A stretch of 64,000 bases of DNA from Elusimicrobiota bacterium (GTDB taxonomy: Bacteria; Elusimicrobiota; Elusimicrobia; Elusimicrobiales; UBA9959): NCBI GenBank assembly GCA_019135865.1, contig JAGVVD010000044.1, positions 62,001-126,000 of the forward strand. The letters run 5' to 3'. How positions within the stretch are numbered: position 1 is the stretch's first letter; every line of letters begins with the position of its first letter. The notes beneath the pieces were generated by a model that saw only the letters and a list, made by a program, of their open reading frames with translations, was not told the DNA's origin and searched no databases. Made by a program: the position numbers and the translations under genes. Shown here one piece after another: positions 17,584 to 25,946 of the stretch.

Positions 17584-18527
17584 TGCTTATCCTCGGGCAA
17601 CGCCTGCGGCAATTTGAAATATTTTCGGAGGTGGTCAATAGCACACAATCCCATGGAAAGCACCGCTTCCGCCGAGGACCCTGCCCGGTGCGGGGTACAG
17701 ACAAGATTGGGGAGCCGCAAAAAATCCATATCAGTTTCCGGCTCCTCCGGGTAAACATCGACGGCGGCCCCGGAGATTATGTTTTCGGAAAGGGCCCACT
17801 TAAGATCGGCCTTGCTGATTATCCCGCCCCTTGCGGTGTTAACGATGAAAGCGGTCTTTTTCATCTTGAGAAGGACCTCGCGGCAGATAAGGTCCTTGGT
17901 AAGCCCCGTAAGCGGGGTATGCAAGGTAATGATGTCAGCCTCAGCGTAGATCCGGTCTTTTGAGGCCGGCTGTACCCCGTTGGCGGAATAATAATCCCCC
18001 AAGTCGAGGATGTCATTGCACAGGACCGTGCAATTGAACGGCTTGAGCAGACGGACCACTTCCCTGCCGATATTACCTACCCCGATTACGCCCACAACTT
18101 TACCGCTAAGCTCTATTCCTCCGTATTTACGCCATTCCCCGTTCTTTAAGTCGCTACAGCCACCCACGATATTCCGAAGCAGGGCCAGCATGAACCCAAG
18201 GGTCAGTTCCGCCACGGCAAGCCGGTTCACTCCGGGAGCCCAGCCTATGGCAACGCCGTGCCGTTCACAAGCTTCGAGGTCAATATTATCCAAGCCGACG
18301 CCGTATTTCGACAGAATTTTAAGCCCGGGACAAAACTTCAGCACATCCTCATTTATCTTTTCCAACCCGACTATCGCCCCTTCGCAGTCCCTTAACAGGC
18401 GCACAATATCTTCCCGCGAAGGCCGGGCTTTTGCGTCATTGAATACGGTTTCGGGGAACGACTTGAGAAGTTCCCGTTTCAGAACTTCATGGTTCGCGAA
18501 AGTATGCGCTGTAACCCCAATCTTCAT
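17580..18527 (-). CDS. D-isomer-specific 2-hydroxyacid dehydrogenase
   Basis: The 315-residue protein has the NAD site VGVIGVGNIGREVV (about residue 143) and the catalytic Arg (NTARGG), Glu (YPEEPE) and His (CTPHRAG) of the family. It would interconvert a 2-hydroxy acid and a 2-keto acid. It is flanked with 4-base overlaps by an epimerase and a cyclase-family hydrolase, so a serine-pathway SerA role is unlikely and a dedicated acid substituent or sugar acid is more likely. Confidence 0.85.
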   Translation of the reverse strand: MKIGVTAHTFANHEVLKRELLKSFPETVFNDAKARPSREDIVRLLRDCEGAIVGLEKINEDVLKFCPGLKILSKYGVGLDNIDLEACERHGVAIGWAPGVNRLAVAELTLGFMLALLRNIVGGCSDLKNGEWRKYGGIELSGKVVGVIGVGNIGREVVRLLKPFNCTVLCNDILDLGDYYSANGVQPASKDRIYAEADIITLHTPLTGLTKDLICREVLLKMKKTAFIVNTARGGIISKADLKWALSENIISGAAVDVYPEEPETDMDFLRLPNLVCTPHRAGSSAEAVLSMGLCAIDHLRKYFKLPQALPEDKQ

Positions 18528-19453
18528 TTCCTGTGCGCCGCCTTTTTATCCGTTATGATAAAGCCGTCAGCCGTCAACCGCGGGTTAAGTTCCTTGTAAA
18601 TTTCTTCTATATAAGCCAGAAGCCCCTGCCCCAGGTCCATATATGCCTTGGCCACCACCCTTTTTGCCACTTTGGGAACGAATGTGTATGGGGTTATCTC
18701 ATAATGGTAATTGAAGTTAGGCTTTACATATTTTATTTCCAGTTTTCCGTCAAGTATTTCTTTTATCATGAGCAGCATGTCTTTTATCTTCATCGGCTGC
18801 GCGCCGGTTATCATCACATACTGGTTGACGAACTCGTCTGAAAGCACATCGACGCTCGTTTTTGCGGAATCCAAAACATTGATGTATTCGCGGATTTCCT
18901 CTCCGTCACCTTCCCTTACTATTCTTTTATCCTGGAAAGCCTGTTTTATTATCTGACGTATAAAGTTTGTATCACTGGCACGGGGCCCATACAAAGAACC
19001 GTATCGCAGAATAGTGTAGGGGAGGTGATAAATCTCGTGATAATTTTCAATAAGCAGTTCGCAGGACTGTTTGGTGGAACGATAAAAAGAACCAGCTTTA
19101 CTATAAACATACAACGAACTGGCGAACATAAACCTTTTAACGTTTGCTTTCCGGCACGCCTCAAGTATGATCGTATTCCCGAGGATGTTGGACTTTACGC
19201 TTTCAAGAGGTTTTTGACTCGCCTCATCGATATCGGCAATTCCGGCAAAATTATAAACTATATCACAACCAGCAACGGCGTTATCGACAAGTTTTTCGTC
19301 AAGTATACTGCCCACGACCATCTTCTGCGCCGGCTTGGCATACTTAGAAGGCGCATGATCGAAGATGGTTACCTTATACCCATGTTCCGTCAATGAATCT
19401 GCGACATGGCTGCCTAAAAAACCAGCGCCGCCGAATACAACAACTTTCTTCAT
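18524..19453 (-). CDS. NAD-dependent epimerase/dehydratase
   Basis: The 309-residue extended SDR starts VVVFGGAGFLGSHVAD and has FASSLYVYSKAG followed by FYRSTK, the Tyr-x3-Lys pair. ATG 19453 is preferred over an earlier start at 19495 because GGTGGAGGCGAT precedes it. It leads the four-gene set down to 16374. It may act on a nucleotide sugar, though coupling to a hydroxyacid dehydrogenase and a cyclase suggests an unusual substrate. Confidence 0.82.
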   Translation of the reverse strand: MKKVVVFGGAGFLGSHVADSLTEHGYKVTIFDHAPSKYAKPAQKMVVGSILDEKLVDNAVAGCDIVYNFAGIADIDEASQKPLESVKSNILGNTIILEACRKANVKRFMFASSLYVYSKAGSFYRSTKQSCELLIENYHEIYHLPYTILRYGSLYGPRASDTNFIRQIIKQAFQDKRIVREGDGEEIREYINVLDSAKTSVDVLSDEFVNQYVMITGAQPMKIKDMLLMIKEILDGKLEIKYVKPNFNYHYEITPYTFVPKVAKRVVAKAYMDLGQGLLAYIEEIYKELNPRLTADGFIITDKKAAHRK

Positions 19454-19574
19454 ATCGCCTCCACCCCCAAATTCTTTTTCCAACATTCGCCGCAAACCAG
19501 AAAAAAATGTTAATTAATGGTTAATATATAATATCATTTGTAAAACGCATTAAAAATAAGGCTGGTCATTCCCT
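19454..19574. promoter_or_regulatory. AT-rich divergent promoter region
   Basis: This AT-rich gap separates the minus-strand epimerase operon from the plus-strand methyltransferase. TATAAT lies at 19527-19532 on the plus strand, 42 bases before the methyltransferase ATG. No good -35 is seen. The region probably serves both directions. Confidence 0.4.
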
Positions 19575-20348
19575 ATGAAAGCTAAAAATATCCGATACGA
19601 ATCCGATCAAATTTCCCAATTTTATATCAATAACAGGCGCAAATGGTCCCAGTTATACCCGTCCGAACAGGAAGTCTTCGCCAAGATAGCCGAGAACAGC
19701 ACAAATATCGGTGACGTACTGGATATAGGTTGTGCCTGCGGTGGGTTAGGACATATTCTAACCAATAAATTCGGCATTAAATCATACACGGGGATAGATA
19801 TCAACGATCAGGCCATACAAATGGCGCAGCGGAATAAGCCCAAAACCCGCGTGGAATTTATTTCTGGGGACATCCTTTCCTCCCGGTTCAAAAAGAAATA
19901 CGATTTTACATTATCCTTAAGTTGCGCGGATTGGAACATTGAAACCGACACAATAATTAAAAAGGCCTGGTCTCTTACAAAACCAGGCGGCTTTATGGTT
20001 ATTTCTCTCCGGCTAACCACGGGGAAGACTACCAATGACATTAAAAGAAGTTATCAGCATATCAACTTCAATGGGGAAGATAAGAATCCAGAAGTGGCAA
20101 ATTATGTGGTTTTCAACTACAAGGACTCAATACACCGCTTCCTAAAACTCTCCCCCCGCCCAGAGATATTGGGGGCCTACGGTTATTGGGGGAAGCCGTC
20201 CTTAACGGCGGTTACACCACATAAAAGATTAGCTTTTACGGTTTTTTACCTGCAAAAGCCCAAATCGGGCCGCACCCTAACTAAGTGTGTGCTTGAACTG
20301 CCGGCAGATTTATTATTCCCGGAGATTACTGCGGCAGAAAATATTTAA
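19575..20348 (+). CDS. Class I SAM-dependent methyltransferase
   Basis: The 257-residue protein has motif I VLDIGCACGGLGHIL (about residue 54), then YTGIDIND and SLSCADWN. The cysteine-rich motif I (GCACGG) is a little unusual. It stands alone on the plus strand within a minus-strand locus, and its last 23 bases overlap the 3' end of the next gene. Its target could be a sugar hydroxyl or amine; none is indicated. Confidence 0.82.
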   Translation: MKAKNIRYESDQISQFYINNRRKWSQLYPSEQEVFAKIAENSTNIGDVLDIGCACGGLGHILTNKFGIKSYTGIDINDQAIQMAQRNKPKTRVEFISGDILSSRFKKKYDFTLSLSCADWNIETDTIIKKAWSLTKPGGFMVISLRLTTGKTTNDIKRSYQHINFNGEDKNPEVANYVVFNYKDSIHRFLKLSPRPEILGAYGYWGKPSLTAVTPHKRLAFTVFYLQKPKSGRTLTKCVLELPADLLFPEITAAENI

Positions 20349-22155
20349 GTGAATTGTCGTCAATAGGCGTAAAGAATAGTTCCTTTATCTTTCCGGCCTC
20401 AATAGCATACCTTTCGCGAAACTCCACGTCAGCCCGCAAGTATTTGGAAATTTCTGCCGCTAGGCCGGTTGGGTCATGGGCTTCACTCGCAAGCTCCCCT
20501 GCCACACCTCTTAATGGGTTATAAATCAGGCTTCCCGGCAAGCACGCGAAAACCACCGGCACCGCCCGTGAAGCGGACTCAACGGCCGCGCTGGAGTTAT
20601 AGGAAACTATAACATCACATTCAGAAATAAACTCCGCCAAACTAGATTCGGAAAATTCGAATTTAGCTATTACCTGGGAGGGATGACCGACCTGAGCCAA
20701 AAGCATATCTTTGTTATATGCTGGGTGGCACCGGAACAACAGGCTGTGCGCTTCGGCAATCAAAGGCTCCGCGTCATTCATAAGCTCTATTAACGCCAGT
20801 GTTTCCCCAGGATAACACGACCCCAACACCCCGACCACTTTCCCCCGTTCTTCTTTCCGGGGCGGTTGCACACCAAAAAGATGGGCATAGCGCAAGGCTG
20901 CGGACGGAAGAGCTGTTACGGCAGGGGCATACATGCGGGCCCTATCGCATTGATATTGACTTGTACACAGCATAAGGTCCGGCACAAATCCATTTTTAAA
21001 TTCCGAATTTATCGGGAATTCGCTCACAATGTTATCCGTATGGACAAATGATTGAACCCCTATCACTTTAAGCCCCGGGAAGTGGTCATGAAATCCTTTT
21101 ATTGAGGCTTTATCAACTATCTGATTCTCGTACCACTCTATTACATACTCCGGGGCAAATCCGCCGAGTTTCAGCCGCGCAACTAGTTTGTAGATAAGCA
21201 AAGCGTTCAGAATTTCTACGCCGCTGTACTGTTCTGCGTAAAGGATATATCGAAAACAATTACCACGGAAGGGCGTTGTGAGCGGTTTCACAAAGAATTG
21301 AGTCAAAGAAACATAGAACGCCTCTAAATAGTCACTCCAGCGCAGATAATCCTCCGGGACCAGCACCATATCGGGATTATCCCGAAGCTTCTTATATGCG
21401 GAAAGATAACCGAAGGCGAATCCATAGAATACCGGACTATAAACAACCCGATACCCGGCCTTTTTCAAGTATTCATCTAGTCGCGGCAGGTGTCTATTAA
21501 CAAACGGCCCAGTACCGGCTATCGAAGCCTTATCGACAAAGACATCAACAAGTACGGTTTTACCCCCCGCGTATTTTTGCACGCTATTGTGGGACAGCCT
21601 TGCGGCACTGACCCTGCAGGCAAAGTAGAAAGGATCCAATAGCTGGCGCGCTAATTTCCTCAGTGTTTCGGAAATCCTTCGCCACCCCCCCCCATGGATG
21701 GTCACCTCAAGGCCCTTTTTATCTGCCCACGATTTTATCGTCCGGGCAAGGGCCGTCGATTGAACAACTATGAACTCCGGACTGGGCCCTTCGGAATCAA
21801 ACAACCGGTTTAACAGTTCTATGTAGCAGCAAGAGTGGAAAAGATCGCTCGAGTAAATACTCCTTGACGACACGCGGCCAAACCACCAGGCAAGACTACC
21901 ACCGTTTAAATCATTCAGAGCATCAACCCATTCGGCGAAGTCAGGCCTTATAATATCAGCGACATCATTCAGGAGTTTGGTTATAAAAAGTGAGCGGAAG
22001 TGGGCAGGGAGGTTCTTCTGGAAGTCGCTAGAACAACTCAGACCTATTCCAAGAGTAATCCAGTATACGAGATCGTCCGCGGGGTTACTATGCTTTCTCG
22101 ATGCAAGGCGCGGCGCCGGAAATCCGATGTATATCGTTAATTTGCGCCTATTCAT
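20326..22155 (-). CDS. Large GT-B-like surface-polysaccharide protein, 609 aa
   Basis: I do not recognise a named family member. The C-terminal third looks like a GT-B donor domain of the capsule/KDO-transferase kind: VVGVLGSCYPGET, LLFRCHPAYNKD, then SECDVIVSYNSSAAVESA, where Ser-Ser...Glu-Ser would bind the donor. No membrane helix or signal peptide is evident. A run of nine G (plus-strand C 21675-21683) encodes Gly-Gly-Gly near residue 160, in frame at this length. It resembles the 592-residue protein at 25947 in size and layout. A nonulosonic or other capsule glycosyltransferase is the likeliest role. Confidence 0.6.
   Translation of the reverse strand: MNRRKLTIYIGFPAPRLASRKHSNPADDLVYWITLGIGLSCSSDFQKNLPAHFRSLFITKLLNDVADIIRPDFAEWVDALNDLNGGSLAWWFGRVSSRSIYSSDLFHSCCYIELLNRLFDSEGPSPEFIVVQSTALARTIKSWADKKGLEVTIHGGGWRRISETLRKLARQLLDPFYFACRVSAARLSHNSVQKYAGGKTVLVDVFVDKASIAGTGPFVNRHLPRLDEYLKKAGYRVVYSPVFYGFAFGYLSAYKKLRDNPDMVLVPEDYLRWSDYLEAFYVSLTQFFVKPLTTPFRGNCFRYILYAEQYSGVEILNALLIYKLVARLKLGGFAPEYVIEWYENQIVDKASIKGFHDHFPGLKVIGVQSFVHTDNIVSEFPINSEFKNGFVPDLMLCTSQYQCDRARMYAPAVTALPSAALRYAHLFGVQPPRKEERGKVVGVLGSCYPGETLALIELMNDAEPLIAEAHSLLFRCHPAYNKDMLLAQVGHPSQVIAKFEFSESSLAEFISECDVIVSYNSSAAVESASRAVPVVFACLPGSLIYNPLRGVAGELASEAHDPTGLAAEISKYLRADVEFRERYAIEAGKIKELFFTPIDDNSLKYFLPQ
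21675..21683. repeat. Homopolymer tract: nine C on plus (nine G in coding strand)
   Basis: This is the longest G/C run in the window and lies inside the 609-aa gene. At nine bases the frame is open. Loss or gain of one base would truncate the protein around residue 160, the classical form of a slipped-strand phase switch. Confidence 0.8.
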
Positions 22156-22178
22156 TATTTTTCGTCAGACCGACATTT

Positions 22179-23048
22179 CTATTCCGCCCAATCTTTATAA
22201 GCCTCGGCGTATGCCGGGTCTCGAGTCAACATAACTCCCCAGAAGCCTTCGTAATCGAACCTACGCCAAAACCATCCCATCAGCCAGGCCAAGAAGGCAG
22301 GGTACTGAAGGTAAGTCTCCTCCCAGCAAACGCGCCACCCCGCATGCATGAATAACAGGCGCCAGTCTGCAGGGCTCAACTCAAAAACATGCACATCTTC
22401 AGCGCGGACAGCCGCAACAGATCTTTGACGAATATGGTGCAAGCCTACCCTGCTCTGCCTTAAATACGGAACCGTCAGAAGGAATTCCCCCTTGCCACTT
22501 TTAGCCAGCCTTCGCAAAAATCGAACCGGATCATGGAGATGCTCCACCATCTCAAAAGAAGTGAAGAGGTCGACATCATACCCGTCAACATTGAGATTTT
22601 CAGCGCGGCACAATAGCGCCTTCATCCCCTTAGCTTTGATCTTGGCTATCGCGCGCTCGTCCAGATTCACGCTTAAGGCATCAATGTCGGCATATGACTT
22701 TGTCAGTTCCTTTAAATACCGCATATGCGTGCCCGCAGAATCGCCGATATCCACCACCAGGGTCCTGCCGGCGTCCTTGCGTCGCGAAAGTTTATCAACC
22801 GCCCTCAACATCAAGCCGCATTGAAACGCGTGCATACCGCGTCGCTTCACCTCCAAATACGGAGAAAAACAGTTTTTTTCACATTCTTCCTGATCGGAAA
22901 TATCCGGGACCACCTTGCGCAGGGCTCTTACCATTTTATCCCTGCCGGAAAAGAAAAGCGATGCCCTAATGGACCAAAAGCCGGCTCTCTCGAACAACTT
23001 CAAGGGAGAAAAACCCAGAGCCCGCAAAACTCTACCAACAACTTTCAT
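22179..23048 (-). CDS. Class I SAM-dependent methyltransferase
   Basis: The 289-residue protein has a SAM site (LVVDIGDSAGTHM), an acidic loop (LFTSFEMVEHLHDPVRFL) typical of ubiquinone/small-molecule methyltransferases, and a C-terminal part rich in Trp. ATG 23048 overlaps the stop of the aminotransferase as ATGA, so it is preferred over ATG 23060. Position after a radical SAM enzyme and an aminotransferase suggests N- or O-methylation of their product. Confidence 0.8.
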   Translation of the reverse strand: MKVVGRVLRALGFSPLKLFERAGFWSIRASLFFSGRDKMVRALRKVVPDISDQEECEKNCFSPYLEVKRRGMHAFQCGLMLRAVDKLSRRKDAGRTLVVDIGDSAGTHMRYLKELTKSYADIDALSVNLDERAIAKIKAKGMKALLCRAENLNVDGYDVDLFTSFEMVEHLHDPVRFLRRLAKSGKGEFLLTVPYLRQSRVGLHHIRQRSVAAVRAEDVHVFELSPADWRLLFMHAGWRVCWEETYLQYPAFLAWLMGWFWRRFDYEGFWGVMLTRDPAYAEAYKDWAE

Positions 23049-24109
23049 AGGCACTTCCATATCCGTTCAAATTCTTCCCAAAATTTCGCCATCACCTGCG
23101 GGGCACCGATAGTGACACGCACATAATCCTTTAGGTATTGCTGCTTGAACCCGGCCGAAACCAGTATTTTGCGTTCAGTGAGCTTTTCCCTTACCTGTTC
23201 AGACTTAGCGCCACACTTTATCAGGACAAAATTCCCCTGTCCCTCGTGATAATCGACACCTGCCTTTTGCAGTTTCGATACGAGAAAATCCTTCCCGGCC
23301 AACATCTCAGCGCGCATTCGCGGCAACAAAGAAGTGTTTTCCAGGATTTTACACGCCAGATAGATTCCAATTCCATTTATGTCGAATGTTGGTCTCACCC
23401 GCCGGAGGTTTTCGATAATATCCCGGGTCGCGGCCGCATAGCCCACCCGCGCAGCTGCCAGGCCACAAATCTTGGAAAAAGTCCGCAACACTATTAAATT
23501 CTCGTATTCACGCACTAAGCCGATAACCGTCTCCGGATAGAAATAGAAATACGCCTCATCAACCACGACCAGCGTATCGTTTCCTCGGGCAACGCGAATA
23601 AGTTCTTCTATCTTAGCCGGAGGCAGAACACTCCCGGTAGGATTATTAGGATTCACAATAACGGCCAGCCGCAGCCCGGGGACAAGTTCGGCACGGAATT
23701 GCTCAAAAGGGAAACTAAAATCAGGCAGATAATCGACTATTTTCTTCCGTGAGCCAACCATCTCGGCATAGACCGGGTACATGGCGAATGTCGGGTCTGT
23801 CATCAAAACTGTGTGTCCGGCACCGACATAAGCCTCATAAATATTCTTAATTATCCCATCCGACCCGGAACCCAGCCCTATGTTTTCCGGAAGCAGCCCA
23901 AAACCCTCAGCTAATTTATTCTGGAGCACCACATACTCCGGATAAGAAGCCAGGGTCTCGGCCCGTATCCCTGAGATCGCATCACGCACAAATTCTTCAG
24001 GCAGTCCGGGGACAGCCTCATTTAGGTCAAGACGAAGGAACCCCTCCCGGGAAACGGCCGCCATCTTTGTTCGATAAAGATTCTTCACTTCAGGTTTCGG
24101 TTCTATCAT
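23045..24109 (-). CDS. HisC-like PLP aminotransferase (class I/II)
   Basis: The 354-residue fold-type I enzyme has LGSGSDGIIKN (phosphate loop), NPNNPTGS, VVDEAYFYF, and the Schiff-base lysine in RTFSKICGLAAARVGY. The closest known groups are histidinol-phosphate aminotransferase and threonine-phosphate decarboxylase-like proteins. No other histidine gene is nearby, so it more likely serves the glycan, perhaps making an amino alcohol or amino acid substituent. It is coupled by ATGA to the radical SAM gene upstream. Confidence 0.82.
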   Translation of the reverse strand: MIEPKPEVKNLYRTKMAAVSREGFLRLDLNEAVPGLPEEFVRDAISGIRAETLASYPEYVVLQNKLAEGFGLLPENIGLGSGSDGIIKNIYEAYVGAGHTVLMTDPTFAMYPVYAEMVGSRKKIVDYLPDFSFPFEQFRAELVPGLRLAVIVNPNNPTGSVLPPAKIEELIRVARGNDTLVVVDEAYFYFYPETVIGLVREYENLIVLRTFSKICGLAAARVGYAAATRDIIENLRRVRPTFDINGIGIYLACKILENTSLLPRMRAEMLAGKDFLVSKLQKAGVDYHEGQGNFVLIKCGAKSEQVREKLTERKILVSAGFKQQYLKDYVRVTIGAPQVMAKFWEEFERIWKCL

Positions 24110-25134
24110 TTAGATTGTTTGCCGCAACTTTTTTGAATTTCCATTTCACGGTACGAACAAATGAGGCAGGCCCCCAATTCCTCTGATCTGCCATCTTTAT
24201 GCAGGGCTCGTATTCGGGCGGATTTTTCACTATTCCACATGGAAGATATGGATTCGGTTGCAGCATTACCGAGTTTCATCTCTTCCATGTCCCTTACTCC
24301 GTGCATAAGGCAAGGAAAAACCGACCCGTCCCACAATATCATCATCCTTTGCCACAAAAAAGGGCAGGCCCATTTGGCCTCGATTTGAGAATTGTTTTTC
24401 AATAACTCGGGATGCGGCCTTACTTGCGTCTCCCGCCGTGCGTCCAGGTAACTGACCTCGTCCGCAATCTGCTCCCAAAACTTCACATAATCAGAGAATG
24501 AGTGCTTAAGCTCAGGGAGAAGCACTGTTTGAACGCGTATCTGGAGAGCGGACTTGCGCGCGTCGCGAATTTCCCGCAGCCGGCGGACATTCGCGATAAC
24601 AGTCTCAAAATTTGCCCCGACACGGTACTTCTCGTAAACCTCCTTGGTCGTTCCCTCAAAAGACACAGAAACCCTGTCGAGTCCAGCATCCATCAACTTA
24701 ACGGCTATTTCTTCCGTCAACAAAGAAGCGTTCGTGTTGAAATAAATATCAATTATTCCTCTTTCTTTCGCATAGCGAACCATATCCGCCAGTTGCCTAT
24801 GAAGAAGGGGTTCCCCCCGTAAACTGAGCTTTATGGAAAACAGGTCATTTTTGATGCCTTCGTCAATTATCCTCTTGAAAAGGGAAAAATCCATGAACCC
24901 CGCTTTTTTTACGCCCCAGTTATCCGCGGTAGCCGCGCAAAAAGGGCAGCGGAGGTTGCACGCGGAGGTGCTTTCAATGTCCAGATGTATGGGGAAAGTT
25001 CCCGCGATGAACCCGGCCGGGTTGTCGAACCACCTGCGCCTGTATTCCTTGAACCTGGGGTCGGACAACCTGGCGTCAAAAACAGAGGTCTTTGAGGCGG
25101 TATGGAAATTAGAGTTAGCTTTGATCTCGGTCAT
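24106..25134 (-). CDS. Radical SAM/SPASM domain protein
   Basis: The 342-residue protein has the CxxxCxxC cluster motif CNLRCPFC at about residue 56, after LDIESTSA, and further cysteines near the end (WACPF, FPCLMHG, LGACLICSY) that fit a SPASM-type second cluster. Such enzymes do radical chemistry on peptides, sugars or small molecules. The gene sits between a cytidylyltransferase-like gene and an aminotransferase. The reaction cannot be read from sequence. Confidence 0.85.
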   Translation of the reverse strand: MTEIKANSNFHTASKTSVFDARLSDPRFKEYRRRWFDNPAGFIAGTFPIHLDIESTSACNLRCPFCAATADNWGVKKAGFMDFSLFKRIIDEGIKNDLFSIKLSLRGEPLLHRQLADMVRYAKERGIIDIYFNTNASLLTEEIAVKLMDAGLDRVSVSFEGTTKEVYEKYRVGANFETVIANVRRLREIRDARKSALQIRVQTVLLPELKHSFSDYVKFWEQIADEVSYLDARRETQVRPHPELLKNNSQIEAKWACPFLWQRMMILWDGSVFPCLMHGVRDMEEMKLGNAATESISSMWNSEKSARIRALHKDGRSEELGACLICSYREMEIQKSCGKQSK

Positions 25135-25143
25135 GACTGGGTC

Positions 25144-25881
25144 CTATTCCGCGGGCGCGAAGCCGTTCTTCCTGAGCCAGAACTCCACCTGCGGCAACTG
25201 CCATTCATAGTCTACGTCGAGGCCGCCCCACTGCTTTATGGGGTAGATCTTTCTCCCCATCCACTTCTGCGGCAGGATGCCGTTCTCAAGGTTCTCCAGA
25301 CAGCGGGGGCGTACCACGGAAAGGCAGACATCCGCAAAATAAACGTCGCCTTGCGCGTCCCGGTCGCAGTTTATCGTCATGCCCTTGGGATAATTCTCGA
25401 ACGGGATAAAAGGCTGCAGCAGTCCATCCGGGCCCACGCGCCGCGCCCTTACAGGCGAGTACATGTTATAGCGGGAAACAGTCACCGCAGAGTCATACTC
25501 CGGATTTTTCCGGAGCACCTCTATCGCCTCGTCTATCTGCGCCGGCAGCACGCAAGGAGCGTTGCAGAATAGCAGCACTACCAGTTCGATATCCTTTTTT
25601 AATCCGTCCTTTATATGTCTGTAGCCGTGAAGATAAGCGTCCTCCCCCAGCGCTTCCTTGGTGCAAAGGTAAGCGGGTCTATCTATTACAAAAGACCTGT
25701 ACTTTTTAGCCACCTCCTTAATCTTCTGCGAATCCGTAGACACATATACTTCGTCAACGCTCTTAGCGTTAAGGGCCGCAAGAAGCGGATATTCCATTAA
25801 CGGACGCCCTAGTACGGGGTACAAGTTTTTCCCCGGGAACCCGACGCTTCCTTCACGACCTAGCAGCAATGCTGGCACCAT
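25144..25881 (-). CDS. Cytidylyltransferase-family protein
   Basis: The 245-residue protein has GREGSVGFPGKNLYPVLGRPLMEYPL at its start, split by the usual Gly-rich/Lys nucleotide loop, and VYVSTDSQKI, as in CMP-sugar synthetases. ATG 25881 follows AGAGGTTTCACCT and avoids overlap with the upstream gene, so it is preferred over 25962. It differs clearly from the PseF-like gene at 33643, so it probably activates another compound, perhaps a second nonulosonate or an alcohol phosphate. Confidence 0.78.
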   Translation of the reverse strand: MVPALLLGREGSVGFPGKNLYPVLGRPLMEYPLLAALNAKSVDEVYVSTDSQKIKEVAKKYRSFVIDRPAYLCTKEALGEDAYLHGYRHIKDGLKKDIELVVLLFCNAPCVLPAQIDEAIEVLRKNPEYDSAVTVSRYNMYSPVRARRVGPDGLLQPFIPFENYPKGMTINCDRDAQGDVYFADVCLSVVRPRCLENLENGILPQKWMGRKIYPIKQWGGLDVDYEWQLPQVEFWLRKNGFAPAE

Positions 25882-25946
25882 AGGTGAAACCTCTTTACGG
25901 AATAGATAAAATACCAAACCAATCGCACTTTTCGAATTAAAGGATC

